From positions 310,001 through 374,000 of the forward strand of contig NZ_KZ679048.1 of assembly GCF_003024195.1 (NCBI RefSeq): 64,000 nt of DNA, given 5' to 3'. The translations under genes and the position numbers were made by a program. The stretch's first letter is position 1. The number at the start of each line of letters is the position of its first letter. This DNA is from Streptomyces dioscori (GTDB lineage Bacteria > Actinomycetota > Actinomycetes > Streptomycetales > Streptomycetaceae). A model generated the notes under the pieces. That model did not search any database. It was not told the DNA's origin and was given only the letters and a program-made list of their open reading frames with translations. This document shows, one piece after another, positions 1 to 8,505 of this stretch.

Positions 1-1034
1 ACGCTGCCGGCGATGGGATGTTCGAAGGCCGTCTCGATCCGGCTGTCGGTGTATTCGGCCGATGCCACGACCTCGCTGTAGCTGGAGACGGGCGCGCAGA
101 GGATGTCTCGCTCAGGGAGTACGGACAGCCAGTCCTCAGTGGGGCGCTGTTCGAACAGCACGCTGAGTAGTTCCCGCAGTTCGGATCGGTTGGCGACCCT
201 GTCGGTGTTCGTCAGGAAGCGAGTGTCCGAAGTGAGGCCGGTGTCACCGAGGAGTTCACACAGGGCGGACCAGCGGTCCGGGTCGTAGGCGGCCACCATG
301 ATCCAGCCGTCCTTGGTAGGAAAAGCCTCGTTCGGTGCCGCATAGGGTGCGGCGCTGCCGATCTTCTTGGCGTCCGCGCCCGTGGCGAAGAAGGAGGCGT
401 ATCCGAGTTGCTGCAGCATGATGGTGGCGTTGTAGAGGCTGACGTCCAAGTGCTGGCCGCCGCGCCCGTCACGTGCCTGGTGCATCGCGCTGAGCACGGA
501 GATGGCCGCCAGGTAGCCCGTCACCATGTCGGCAACCGGGATCTGTACTTTCGCCGGTCCCGACAGCGGTTCCCCCAATGTGCTCATCAGGCCGGAAACG
601 GCTTGCATGATGCCGTCCACGCCGGGGCGATCGCGAAATTTCCCCTCGTGTCCGAAGGCCGAGATCGAACAGTAGATCAGCGCAGGATTCTCGCGAGAGA
701 GCGACGCATAGTCCAGACAGAATTTCTGCATCACTCCTGGCCGAAAGCTTTCGACCACGACATCGGCGCGCCGTACTATTCTTTTGATGGCCTCAATTCC
801 TGCCTCGGTTTTCAGATCTACGGCCAGGCTGCGTTTGTTCCGATTGAAGCTGAGAGAGACCACGCTTTCACCGTTCAGCCACGGCGGTCCGATCCGGCGG
901 CCCTGCTCGCCCTTGAGTGGTTCGACCTTCACCACGTCGGCACCAAGATCGGCGAGTGTCATGGTGCACACAGGCCCCGCGACGATGTGAGTGAAGTCAA
1001 TGACGCGCACTCCGCGCAAACTTTCCTGCGGCAT
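1..1034 (-). CDS. CaiB/BaiF family (class III) CoA-transferase, 3' end cut by window edge
   Basis: This gene reads leftward off the window edge; 344 residues are visible with no stop. Family III CoA-transferases move CoA between carboxylic acids, usually so that an acid can enter beta-oxidation or racemisation. The opening VRVIDFTHIVAGP, the LGADVVKVEPL segment, NRNKRSLAVDLK and the DRPGVDGIMQAVSGLM block are typical of the family. The Asp of VADMVTGY falls at residue 169, the position of the catalytic Asp in this family. The ATG at 1034 follows a strong AAAGGGGTG ribosome site. An enoyl-CoA hydratase lies 2.3 kb away on the same strand, so a shared acyl-CoA role is possible but not shown. 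The substrate is unknown. Confidence 0.92.
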   Translation of the reverse strand, partial: MPQESLRGVRVIDFTHIVAGPVCTMTLADLGADVVKVEPLKGEQGRRIGPPWLNGESVVSLSFNRNKRSLAVDLKTEAGIEAIKRIVRRADVVVESFRPGVMQKFCLDYASLSRENPALIYCSISAFGHEGKFRDRPGVDGIMQAVSGLMSTLGEPLSGPAKVQIPVADMVTGYLAAISVLSAMHQARDGRGGQHLDVSLYNATIMLQQLGYASFFATGADAKKIGSAAPYAAPNEAFPTKDGWIMVAAYDPDRWSALCELLGDTGLTSDTRFLTNTDRVANRSELRELLSVLFEQRPTEDWLSVLPERDILCAPVSSYSEVVASAEYTDSRIETAFEHPIAGS

Positions 1035-1635
1035 GTTCGCACCCCTTTATCTCGTGTTCTCGCGAGAAGCTAAACCCAGGGGGCAATCCCTGTTTCCAGC
1101 AGGTTAACGGCGCACCCTCAAGCCCGGCAATCGACATTATTTAAACGACGATTGACTTTTTGTTAACGCATTTCTGATTCTCCGGGGTGGGTAATGGGCG
1201 GGGAAAATTCCCCAAGCTGTCGAGCTGGGGGCCTCACGGCAGCCGGCGGACCGACCACGGGGACCCGAGAGCGTCGGCCGTAGTCCGTGCGGATGCGCGA
1301 TCCTCGTCCGCGACGACGGGCCCGAGGGCGACGGCTCGCCGGGAACGTCCGGCTCCCGTCCGTCCGCGTCGGACGTCGTTGTGCCAGGGTGCGGCCAACG
1401 ACAACGATGGCATCGGCATGAACTACTGCGAGGTACCGACCGGTTGCCGGGCCACGACGAAGGGAGGGATCACCTGGGAGGGCCCGGGGTGGTACAAGAT
1501 CAGTTCCGCTGAGACTGTGACCCTCAATGGCTACAGCTGTTCCGGCGGCGGTGCGTAAGGCCTGTGACGAAACGAGCTGATGCCGACCGCTTACCGGCGG
1601 GGACAGTGGCCGCGGCGTGACGGACGCACTGGTGA
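1035..1635. other. Gene-free stretch; possible fragment of a secreted protein
   Basis: No convincing gene lies here. The first 150 bases upstream of the CoA-transferase are AT-rich for this genome and probably hold its promoter. A plus-strand reading frame at 1187-1558 ends in a Cys-, Gly- and Trp-rich segment (NYCEVPTGCRATTKGG, then GPGWYK) that looks like the tail of a small exported protein. Its first two thirds are Arg-rich and look non-coding, so it may be a 3' remnant. I could not name a family. Confidence 0.3.
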
Positions 1636-2175
1636 GTGAGGCCGGCGGTGAGCGCCGCCCCGGGTCGGTGGCCTCGGCCAGATCGGACCCTGACCAGGGA
1701 AGCCCACCTCTCCGCCAGTACGCTCGCGGAGGCCGCCAAGGGAGATCGGCTGCCCACGCTTGAGGTGACACTTGCCTACGTACGGGCGTGTGGCGGTGAC
1801 GTCAGAGAGCGGAAGCGGCGCTGGCTCGCGGTGGAGAAGGCGCTCGCCGAGTGGTCGTCGGGAAGCGATGAGGCCGAGGCCGTTACAGCGCCCGGTCCTT
1901 ATCCTGAGCTGGCCCCGTACGAAGAGAACGACGCGGAGCAATTCCTCGGCCGTGCCGAGGCGGCCGGTCACGTGTGTGCAACGGTGGTCGTGGAAGGGCC
2001 GAGCGGTCTGACCGCTGTCTTCGGAGTCCTCAATGGCACTGTTCGCCTCGGCGAGGATGCGGCCGGTCTCGACAAGCGCCGTATCGTGGCTGGTGACGCT
2101 GCTTCGATGGCCCGTCCAAATCTGCGTGCCGACTTGTGTACGACGCCGAGCACCTACGGAAGCACGTGGATGTAA
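1636..2175 (+). pseudogene. Remnant of an HTH-nSTAND (WD40-type) regulator
   Basis: The frame encodes LSASTLAEAAKGDRLPTLEV followed by TLAYVRACGGDV, the second half of the XRE-like helix-turn-helix domain that opens many large Streptomyces regulators with nSTAND and WD40 domains. About 50 residues later PYEENDAEQFLGR matches the linker before the NTPase domain, and VVVEGPSG matches the start of its Walker A loop. The glycine-lysine-serine part that should follow is missing and the text degenerates to a stop at 2175. The first HTH helices are also absent. Intact relatives run to 1,000 residues or more, so this is a broken 5' fragment, probably shortened by deletion. Confidence 0.65.
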
Positions 2176-2304
2176 CCACGGCAGATACCGGCCGAGCGGC
2201 GGGTGTAAATGCGTTGAGGCTCGACGCCGACATCGGTCAGGGTGCGACGGTTGACTTGATGGAGCCGCATCCGCACGGAAGCGGCGGCGGAAGCGGAGAA
2301 TTCA

Positions 2305-2511
2305 GTGGTTGCAGTGTCGGCCGCGTCGGGGGCTCTCGGACAGCGGGTCGTCGACCGGCTGTTGGCTCGGTGTCCCGCCGGTGACGTGACCGCCGTGGTT
2401 CGTTCTTTGGGCCGTGCTGTCGGGCTCAACGCCCATGTCGTGCGAACTTGCCACGGTGACTACGACGCACCGGATACGCTCGTGAATGCGTTCGAGGGTG
2501 AAACGGGCTGA
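2305..2511 (+). pseudogene. 5' fragment of an NmrA/QorB-type NAD(P)-binding oxidoreductase
   Basis: From a GTG at 2305 the frame reads VAVSAASGALGQRVVDRLLA and then DVTAVVRS and HGDYDAPDTLVNAFEG. These match the Rossmann beta-alpha-beta unit (normally GASGxLG) and the following strand of NmrA-like proteins such as quinone oxidoreductase 2. The match stops at about base 2500, after roughly 65 of the expected 280 residues. From that base the opposite strand encodes the end of another truncated gene. The first Gly of the nucleotide motif has become Ala. This is a dead 5' fragment. Confidence 0.7.
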
Positions 2512-3007
2512 AGTCGTAGGCCGTCGTCAAGCCGTCGATCATGACCTCGGACTCGTGGGACATCACCTGGCTCATCAGGTCGTTCGCTTCCGACCGATCG
2601 GCGTGGTACTGCCACACCGGCTTACCGAACGCTTTCGTGAACGCCTCCTCCCCGGTGCGTACCGAATGTGCCATCTCCCCCCGGGCCGGGTAGAGGAAGC
2701 CAAGGGTGTGCAGTACGAATGACCGCAGCGAGCCGGGTACGTCCGACCGCAGTACATTCGCTTTGGATGTCGTCGCGAACGTGCGCGGAGCGGTCGCGAT
2801 GAACAAGCCGACGCTCGACAGCAGCCGCAACAGTCGGTACAGCGATGGCTCGTGTGCTCCGGTGGTCTTTGCAAGCAGGGTCGTGTCGGCGGGTCCACTG
2901 GCGAGGTGGTCGGCGATCCACATTTCCGCGGCCACATGCACTGCCTGGGTGGCGAGCAGGTTCAGTGCCATGTCGAACATGCCAGTGTGGTCGATGGCCA
3001 GGCCGTT
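2501..3007 (-). pseudogene. 5' fragment of a SAM-dependent O-methyltransferase (dimerisation domain only)
   Basis: The minus strand encodes the helical N-terminal dimerisation domain of the hydroxyneurosporene/plant-type O-methyltransferase family: MFDMALNLLATQAVHVAAEM, then LYRLLRLLSSVGLF and VWQYHADRSEANDLMSQVM. The match ends at YDFSPF, exactly before the SAM-binding Rossmann domain, at about base 2501. The remaining frame to 2426 runs into sequence antisense to the NmrA fragment and is nonsense. The likely start is GTG 3007 or the ATG at 2983. Intact members have about 340 residues, so over half is missing and no activity is expected. Confidence 0.75.
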
Positions 3008-3327
3008 CACGGGGAGGCTCCAGGGGCAAGTGAAGCGTCTGGAACCGCGATTGCTGATGCCGTGCGCAGGGCAGTGGCGAACCAGCGAACGTGCCGGGGC
3101 CGGTCGAGGTGTGTGCTCGCCGGACACGGCTACATATCGCATCCCTCTTCAAGGCTTGACGTTCTGTCTTCCTATCGGTGGGCTCGAATTCCGCCAGTGT
3201 CAATACCGCACGTTCCATGTTGTTGTCGCGCCGACCAAGTCGCCTACGCGAAGCCGCTCGGGACGCGCGTGCGCGGGTCGTGTCGATGTGCCGCACCGCG
3301 ACGTGCGTTGCACCGACACGGCTACGT

Positions 3328-4185
3328 CTAGAACTGGTTGAGGATGGCTTCGAGGTTGCGTTCGCCTTCGCGTGTCTGCAGGCCAGCGGCGAGCAACTTG
3401 TGTGTCAGAGCGGAGGCGTCGGCGCTGAAGAGGGGGGTGAGGAGCGAGTTCTCGGTGCTGAGTCCTTCGAAGGTGATTGAGGTGGCCGCGGCGTTCACGG
3501 CGGTCTTGACCGCGGCGATGATCTTTGAGTCGAGGGCACCGATGCGTCGGGCGAGGGAGGCGACGAACTCATCGATTTCGTCGGCGGGAAGGGCACGATT
3601 GACCAGGCCGTATCGCTCGGCGAGTTCGGCGTCGACGAGCTGCGCGCCGAGGAGGAGCTCAAGTGCGCGTGCTCGTCCGATGAGAGAAGTCATGTACTGC
3701 GTGCCGCCACCACCAGCCATGATGCCCATGAGAACTTCGGGCTGCGCCTGACCGGCCTTGCCGATTGCGGCGAAGCGCATGTCGAGCGCCATCAGGAACT
3801 CGTTCCCGCCGCCTCGGGCGAGACCGGTGAGCTTGGCGATCGTGACCTGGGGAAGAGAGCGCACTTCTTCGTGCACGACCTGCATGAGGTTCAGGGTTGG
3901 GGGGACTTCGGCCTCGGGATTGGCGGCCATGGCTGCGGCACCGGCGGCGGCCAGGACGTCGGGTTCGGTGACGAAGCGCATGTCTCCGTGAGCGATGAAG
4001 AAGTCCGGGTCGGCGCTCTCGAACACGATGACCCGTACCTCTGCGTCACCGCGTACCTGGGCGACGAATCGGCGCAGTGACGGTAGCAGCGTGCCGTCGG
4101 AGAGGTTTAGCGGTGGGTTGTCGAGCGTGACGGTGGCGACGCCGGCGGTGACGGTGACATGGAGGGCAGGAAGGTCGTAGGCCAT
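3328..4185 (-). CDS. Enoyl-CoA hydratase/isomerase (crotonase) family protein
   Basis: This 285-residue crotonase-fold protein has the first oxyanion segment around IAHGDMRF (64-71) and the second around LARGGGNEFLMALDMRF. Both catalytic glutamates of true hydratases are present, E129 in GGGNEF and E150 in QPEVLMGI. GGGGTQYM follows as in the family. The role is likely hydration or isomerisation of an unsaturated acyl-CoA; the substrate cannot be told. ATG 4185 fits the normal N-terminus. The gene is divergent from a LysR regulator 205 bases away and is probably its target. Confidence 0.88.
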   Translation of the reverse strand: MAYDLPALHVTVTAGVATVTLDNPPLNLSDGTLLPSLRRFVAQVRGDAEVRVIVFESADPDFFIAHGDMRFVTEPDVLAAAGAAAMAANPEAEVPPTLNLMQVVHEEVRSLPQVTIAKLTGLARGGGNEFLMALDMRFAAIGKAGQAQPEVLMGIMAGGGGTQYMTSLIGRARALELLLGAQLVDAELAERYGLVNRALPADEIDEFVASLARRIGALDSKIIAAVKTAVNAAATSITFEGLSTENSLLTPLFSADASALTHKLLAAGLQTREGERNLEAILNQF

Positions 4186-4370
4186 GGCTATTGCTCATTT
4201 CAGGATCATTGGTATTGGTGGAGCGTGCGCCGTGTAACTCATCCGCATGCCACTGGTGTTCGTGGTGATGCGCCTGCAGGCTCGTTGACCAGCGGTGCGG
4301 CGCCCGTGGGCTCGTACCCATCGAAGTCGGAGGGGGCGGCAGGAACAAGGAGCAGTGACGCTCAGCAGCG

Positions 4371-4385
4371 ATCACATCGTGTGAT
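4371..4385. promoter_or_regulatory. Probable LysR-type operator (15-base palindrome)
   Basis: ATCACA-TCG-TGTGAT is a perfect inverted repeat with a 3-base centre, and it has the T-N11-A pattern expected of LysR-type binding sites. It ends five bases before the start of the LysR gene, in the region between that gene and the divergent enoyl-CoA hydratase. It is a good candidate for autoregulation. Binding is inferred. Confidence 0.6.
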
Positions 4386-4390
4386 AGATA

Positions 4391-5245
4391 ATGACGATGG
4401 AGCTGAGAGCGCTGCAGTACTTCGTGACCGTTGCCGAGGAGTTGCACTTCGGGCGGGCGGCGCAACGGCTGAGCATCGTGCAGTCAGCGGTGAGCCAGCA
4501 GATCGCACGCCTCGAACGGGACCTCGGAGTCCGTCTGCTCGACCGGACCTCACGCAGGGTGCGGCTCACTCCGGCGGGCGCACGGGTGCTCGCTGCGGCG
4601 CGTGAGACCCTCGCCGCAGCGGCGCGTGTGCGGGTGGTCGCGGGGGAGCCCGCAACCCGTCTGCGCATCGGAGTGGCGTCGTGCGCCAACTCGCGGCTCG
4701 ACCGCGCGGTCGGCCGCATGCGCGACCATGAACGTCCCGCCGAACCGGAACTGGTCGATCTGCCGGTGACCGCACGCCTCGACGCCGTCCGCGACGGCGA
4801 ACTGGACCTGGCACTGGTACGAGGCGCGGTCACGTCCACGGCGGTGAGAGTGGTGCGCGCCTGGTCTGAGCCGCTGCACGCGGTGCTCTCGCGCGAACAT
4901 CCCGCCGTGGGCAAGGCCGCGGTCAGTCTGCGCGACCTCGATCTGCACGGTCTGCGGCTCTTTGCCCGTGACAGCGACCCGCCGTTGCATGACGCGATCC
5001 TGGCCGCTCTGCCCATGGCTCCATCGCGGCCTCCCGTTGGGAACATGGTCAACGTGGTGTTCGAGGTTGGCCGGGACCCCAACGGCTGGACCCTGATGCC
5101 CGCCGAGCAACTGGCTGGAGCGAGCTCCGAAAGGGTGTGCCATCTGCCGCTCGTCCCATCGATGACCGTCGGCGGCCACATCGTCACATCACTCGTGACC
5201 CCCGAGACATGCGCGGCCTCGTATGCGGCGGCGTTCGCTGACTGA
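4391..5245 (+). CDS. LysR family transcriptional regulator
   Basis: The 284-residue protein begins with a canonical LysR winged HTH (residues 3-62): LRALQYFVTVAEELHFGRAA, then QSAVSQQIARLERDLGVRLL and DRTSRRVRLTPAGARVL. The rest has the length of a type 2 periplasmic-binding-like effector domain. ATG 4391 or the ATG two codons on are both possible; neither has a clear ribosome site and the transcript may be nearly leaderless. A perfect palindrome overlaps the promoter region. The divergent crotonase gene is the likely target and an acyl-CoA or carboxylic acid the likely effector, by inference. Confidence 0.92.
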   Translation: MTMELRALQYFVTVAEELHFGRAAQRLSIVQSAVSQQIARLERDLGVRLLDRTSRRVRLTPAGARVLAAARETLAAAARVRVVAGEPATRLRIGVASCANSRLDRAVGRMRDHERPAEPELVDLPVTARLDAVRDGELDLALVRGAVTSTAVRVVRAWSEPLHAVLSREHPAVGKAAVSLRDLDLHGLRLFARDSDPPLHDAILAALPMAPSRPPVGNMVNVVFEVGRDPNGWTLMPAEQLAGASSERVCHLPLVPSMTVGGHIVTSLVTPETCAASYAAAFAD

Positions 5246-5694
5246 GGCGCTGTGAAGTATCGGCATCGCTGTGCGGCCGTGGGCACGTCCTTTCTCCGTC
5301 CCCGCACACCAGGAGAGTGGTGTGTCAGTCGCCGAAGACCCCGGTCTGGCGGGAGCAGGCGCATAAGGCAGTTGAGCGTGGTGGTCGCGGTGTAGCTGCA
5401 GCGGCCTGCAATCGCGATGCACTGCCGGCGATCGCCTTCTGCTGCCAGGGAGCGGAGGAGCCCGAGGTGGTCCTCGTGACCCGGCACGGGGAAGAGGATG
5501 AGCGACACGCCCTGTGTCCGTGGGACAGGACAGGCGCCCCACGCGATGCCGATGTCTCCGAGGTGCGGGTGACGTATCGTCTTGCCGCCGCTGATGCGGT
5601 CGCGGACGTCGTGACGTGCAACGACAAGGCCGTCTGCGACGGCGTGGCAGCGTTCCGCTGCGGGACCGTGCTCGCCCTGGCTGCGTTTCTGCGG
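5246..5694. other. Intergenic stretch with no recognisable gene
   Basis: These 449 bases separate the LysR gene from the convergent methyltransferase gene. Open frames exist on both strands, as expected at this GC content, but none carries a recognised motif. No strong terminator hairpin was seen. It may be decayed coding sequence. Confidence 0.5.
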
Positions 5695-6318
5695 TCACAG
5701 GGGACGTCGTGCCCAGAACAGCGCATGCCCGCCATCCCCTTCCGGGATGTGTTCCTCCTGCTCGACCGTCAGCCCCGCCTGGGTGATCCAGCCACGATTG
5801 GTGTCGGCGTCCGCGTGGCTCCACCACATGGCTACCCCGCTGTTGAGCCAGTTCTCGTCCAGGCCTGTCCACTCGTCCTGGCCGGTGCTGCAGAGAAACC
5901 AGCCACCAGGCCGGAGCCATGTTGCGATCTTTCCCAGGAGCGGAAGCTGTTCGTCCAGCGGAATATGAATCAGGGCGTAGAGGGATACCACGGCATCGAA
6001 GGATTCATCCGGGAAGTCCACCGATGTGGCGTCGGCCCGGATGAACTCGGCCTGCGGCACCAGTTTCTGAGCCCGCTGGATCTGGACCTCGCTGATGTCG
6101 ACGCCGGTGAGGTGGTGTCCTGCCGCGACCAGGTCACGAACGAGGGGTACTCCGCTGCCGCAGCCCAGGTCCAGCACGGTGCTGCTCTTTCCGAGCCGCG
6201 CGTTCAGGCTGGCGATCCAGGACGGGTACTTCGTGTCCGAGCCGTACGCTTCGTCATAGCGTTGAGAGAGCGCGTCGTACCCGCGCCGAACCAGGTCCTT
6301 TGGATCTTCAGCAGTCAC
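5695..6318 (-). CDS. Class I SAM-dependent methyltransferase
   Basis: The 207-residue protein opens VTAEDPKDLVRRGYDALSQR, a common start of small methyltransferases. Motif I is LDLGCGSGVPLVRDL, followed by the acidic strand end GVDISEVQIQRA, then FIRADATSVDFPDESFDAVV and the motif IV-like LYALIHIP. LRPGGWFLCSTG is the typical post-motif segment. The C-terminus has Trp-rich segments and resembles proteins annotated as acting on small molecules. GTG 6318 was chosen because homology begins there; an in-frame ATG at 6369 would add 17 residues without family character. The gene stands alone and its acceptor is unknown. Confidence 0.85.
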   Translation of the reverse strand: MTAEDPKDLVRRGYDALSQRYDEAYGSDTKYPSWIASLNARLGKSSTVLDLGCGSGVPLVRDLVAAGHHLTGVDISEVQIQRAQKLVPQAEFIRADATSVDFPDESFDAVVSLYALIHIPLDEQLPLLGKIATWLRPGGWFLCSTGQDEWTGLDENWLNSGVAMWWSHADADTNRGWITQAGLTVEQEEHIPEGDGGHALFWARRPL

Positions 6319-6678
6319 AGCCAGAACGCTAACGCAGTCAGATGCGCCCGGTGAATCCTTTTCGTCCATCGGCGGGGCGCTGGTCCTGCGGCCACTTCGG
6401 GTGTGGGCCGGGGGATTCGCCGGCTTCGGCTGATCCCTGTGCTTCCGTCGCTGGACGACGGATGCACGGATGGGTGCCGGTGTGGGCTCAGAGGGCCGGC
6501 ACCGCCGCGTCCTTGTCGGTCGGGGCAGGTACGCCAGGCACCTATTCCGAATCACCGCCATCGTCCGAGCTGTCGTCGCTCCTCAAGCTCACCAACTGAT
6601 CAAGATGGAGAAGCCTGATTGATAGCGCAAGAACCCGCGAAGTGTTGGACGTTGGTCTACCAGCTGACACACAGTAAG
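6319..6678. other. Intergenic stretch upstream of methyltransferase
   Basis: About 360 bases between two leftward genes. It should hold the methyltransferase promoter. GC content falls toward the right end, where the lower-GC HxlR/oxidoreductase island begins. No coding signal, repeat or hairpin of note was found. Confidence 0.5.
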
Positions 6679-7083
6679 CTACTCGCCCCTGTGTGATGCA
6701 GTACGGCGGTAAGCCTCTTGGTTCGACAACATCGCTTCGGTGTTTTGTTGCGCCCAAGCGTAGACAGTAAGCAGCGACTCGACGAGGGATGTCCCCTGCT
6801 CGGTGAGCCCGTAACGGACCTTGACGACAGATCCAAATATTTTTGACTCGCGCTCTACCAGTCCGTAACTTTCGAGAATGCGCAGAGTCTGGGCAAGCAT
6901 CTTCTTGGACACTCCCTCAATGCGTTTGAGCAATTCGCCGAAATAGTGCGGCCTGTCAGCCAGTGCGACAATGATCAATGAGACCCATTTACTTCCGAGC
7001 CGGTTGAGGATCTCCCTGGCCGGACAGTCAACTGTGAAGACGTCGGTCTCGGCCGCGTCGGCCAGGATGGGGTGGATGCTCAT
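6679..7083 (-). CDS. HxlR family transcriptional regulator
   Basis: This 134-residue winged-helix protein has the HxlR signature: CPAREILNRLGSKWVSLIIV, ALADRPHYFGELLKRIEGVS, KKMLAQTLRILESYGLVER and VRYGLTEQGTSLVESL. CPA near residue 20 is the usual redox or electrophile-sensing Cys position of the family. ATG 7083 follows GGAGTAACCACC, a clear ribosome site; an upstream in-frame ATG at 7113 lacks one. It is divergent from an MDR oxidoreductase, the commonest HxlR arrangement, so it likely represses that gene until a quinone or aldehyde appears. Codon use is less GC-biased than in the rest of the window. Confidence 0.93.
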   Translation of the reverse strand: MSIHPILADAAETDVFTVDCPAREILNRLGSKWVSLIIVALADRPHYFGELLKRIEGVSKKMLAQTLRILESYGLVERESKIFGSVVKVRYGLTEQGTSLVESLLTVYAWAQQNTEAMLSNQEAYRRTASHRGE

Positions 7084-7298
7084 GGTGGTTACTCCAAAGT
7101 GCCCGCTACACACTCGGGCCGTGGTCTCCTACGGTTACCACACGCTCTCACGCACCCGGGATCGATCGACACCTGGACTCACGTGCCTGTTGAGCAGCCC
7201 CGGTTCGACAACCACTCCGGGTGCAAATGCAGCTGACCTCCCGAGTTCCAACGACACGCAGTTGGTCATGACAACTCGCAAGAAGAGGATATTCCCGC

Positions 7299-8309
7299 AT
7301 GAAGCGATGGATCTTGCCTGCTGGCGTCATTGAGGCGTCCGGCCTCGTTCTAGAGGAAGCCAACGTCCCCGAGCCTGGCCGAGGCGAAGTCAGGATTAAA
7401 GTTGAGGCCGCGTCGATCAACTATCGAGACCAGCTGATCTTGACCAACTGGTACGGCCGCACTGAAGGCCGAAACCTCATCCCGCTGTCGGACGTTGCCG
7501 GCACGGTTGACGCTATCGGCGAAGGCGCCGACGCGTGGGCTGTCGGGGATCGGGTAACCAATACCGGCGTTCGCGGTTGGGAAGACGGAGTACCGGTCGA
7601 CGATCTCGGCCTTGGACTTGGAGCGCTCGATCTGGATGGCGTTCTGGCGGAGTACATTGTTCTACCTGCGGACCACCTGGCACGTGCGCCACAAAACCTA
7701 GACGCCGCGGAGGCATCCACACTGCCGATAGCGGGGGGTACCGCGTGGAACGCAATGTTCGCCGACCACCCGATCGGCAAGGGTGGGTCGATGTTGACGC
7801 TGGGGACGGGCGGAGTGGCACTGTTCGCTGTCCAGCTGTGCGTCGCTGTTGGCGCTGACGCTCATGTGGTCGTACGTCGCAGTGACCACGTAGAAAAACT
7901 ACGCGACATGGGGGTTGTGGACGTAGTCAACAGTGTCAACACCCCGGACTGGGCAGCTGAAGTGGCTCGTAGCACCGGTGGCGTCCGCAAGGTAGTCGAC
8001 ACGCTTGGAATGGGAATCCTGCCACAAGCCATGGAAGCAGTAGGTAAGACGGGCGAAATTGCGAGCGTCGGACTCTTCGAGCTAGACACAAAGCCACTCA
8101 GTCGTAGCCTCCTGGCAAAGCAGATCAACTTGCGTGGAGTGGCCGGCGCCAGTCGACGAATGCACCACAATATGGTGGAGTTTATCGAAAACCGCGATCT
8201 CCACCCGATTATCCACCAACGTTACGAATTCGGGGATGTTCCTGCCGCCTATCTGGCGCAAGCTGCCAGCGGCATCTTCGGAAAGATCGTGATTGAGATG
8301 CCCAGCTGA
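7299..8309 (+). CDS. MDR-type NAD(P)-dependent alcohol dehydrogenase/quinone oxidoreductase
   Basis: The 336-residue protein has the GroES-like fold (PGRGEVRIKVEAASINYRDQ) and a Rossmann domain with LGTGGVALFAVQL near 168-180. The catalytic-zinc Cys/His and structural-zinc Cys cluster are absent, so it is of the zinc-independent type and probably reduces quinones or enones with NADPH. A long HxlR-target-like promoter region (7084-7298) separates it from its divergent regulator. Codon choice includes many A/T third positions (for example GAA, ATT, CTA), unlike neighbouring genes, which suggests the pair was acquired together. Confidence 0.88.
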   Translation: MKRWILPAGVIEASGLVLEEANVPEPGRGEVRIKVEAASINYRDQLILTNWYGRTEGRNLIPLSDVAGTVDAIGEGADAWAVGDRVTNTGVRGWEDGVPVDDLGLGLGALDLDGVLAEYIVLPADHLARAPQNLDAAEASTLPIAGGTAWNAMFADHPIGKGGSMLTLGTGGVALFAVQLCVAVGADAHVVVRRSDHVEKLRDMGVVDVVNSVNTPDWAAEVARSTGGVRKVVDTLGMGILPQAMEAVGKTGEIASVGLFELDTKPLSRSLLAKQINLRGVAGASRRMHHNMVEFIENRDLHPIIHQRYEFGDVPAAYLAQAASGIFGKIVIEMPS

Positions 8310-8396
8310 AAAGTCACCACTGACGAGCTCGTGCACTACACGCGGTGAGAAGTTGAGCCCGTGATGGTTGATCATGGTCGGGTGGTGGGGAACAGG

Positions 8397-8505
8397 ACTC
8401 GTGGAGTGATCATCGACAACCGTCGCATCACGGGCCTGACGGGCGATGCGATCGCTGAACTGGTAACAGAGACAGGCCCGTTGTGGCATGAGCGTCACCG
8501 TCCAG
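8397..8505 (+). pseudogene. Fragment of an IS5-type transposase N-terminus
   Basis: The frame encodes RRITGLTGDAIAELVTETG followed by PLWHERH, which matches the start of a common Streptomyces IS5-family transposase (ITGLxxxxIAELVAExGPLWHERHQA). The match breaks off about 10 residues later and the DDE catalytic domain is absent. Inverted repeats could not be identified. It is a short scar of an insertion. Confidence 0.6.

Noticed and set aside
5317..6354. Plus-strand frame of 345 codons over the methyltransferase
   Set aside because: No family motif, and the minus-strand frame has clear SAM motifs over most of it.
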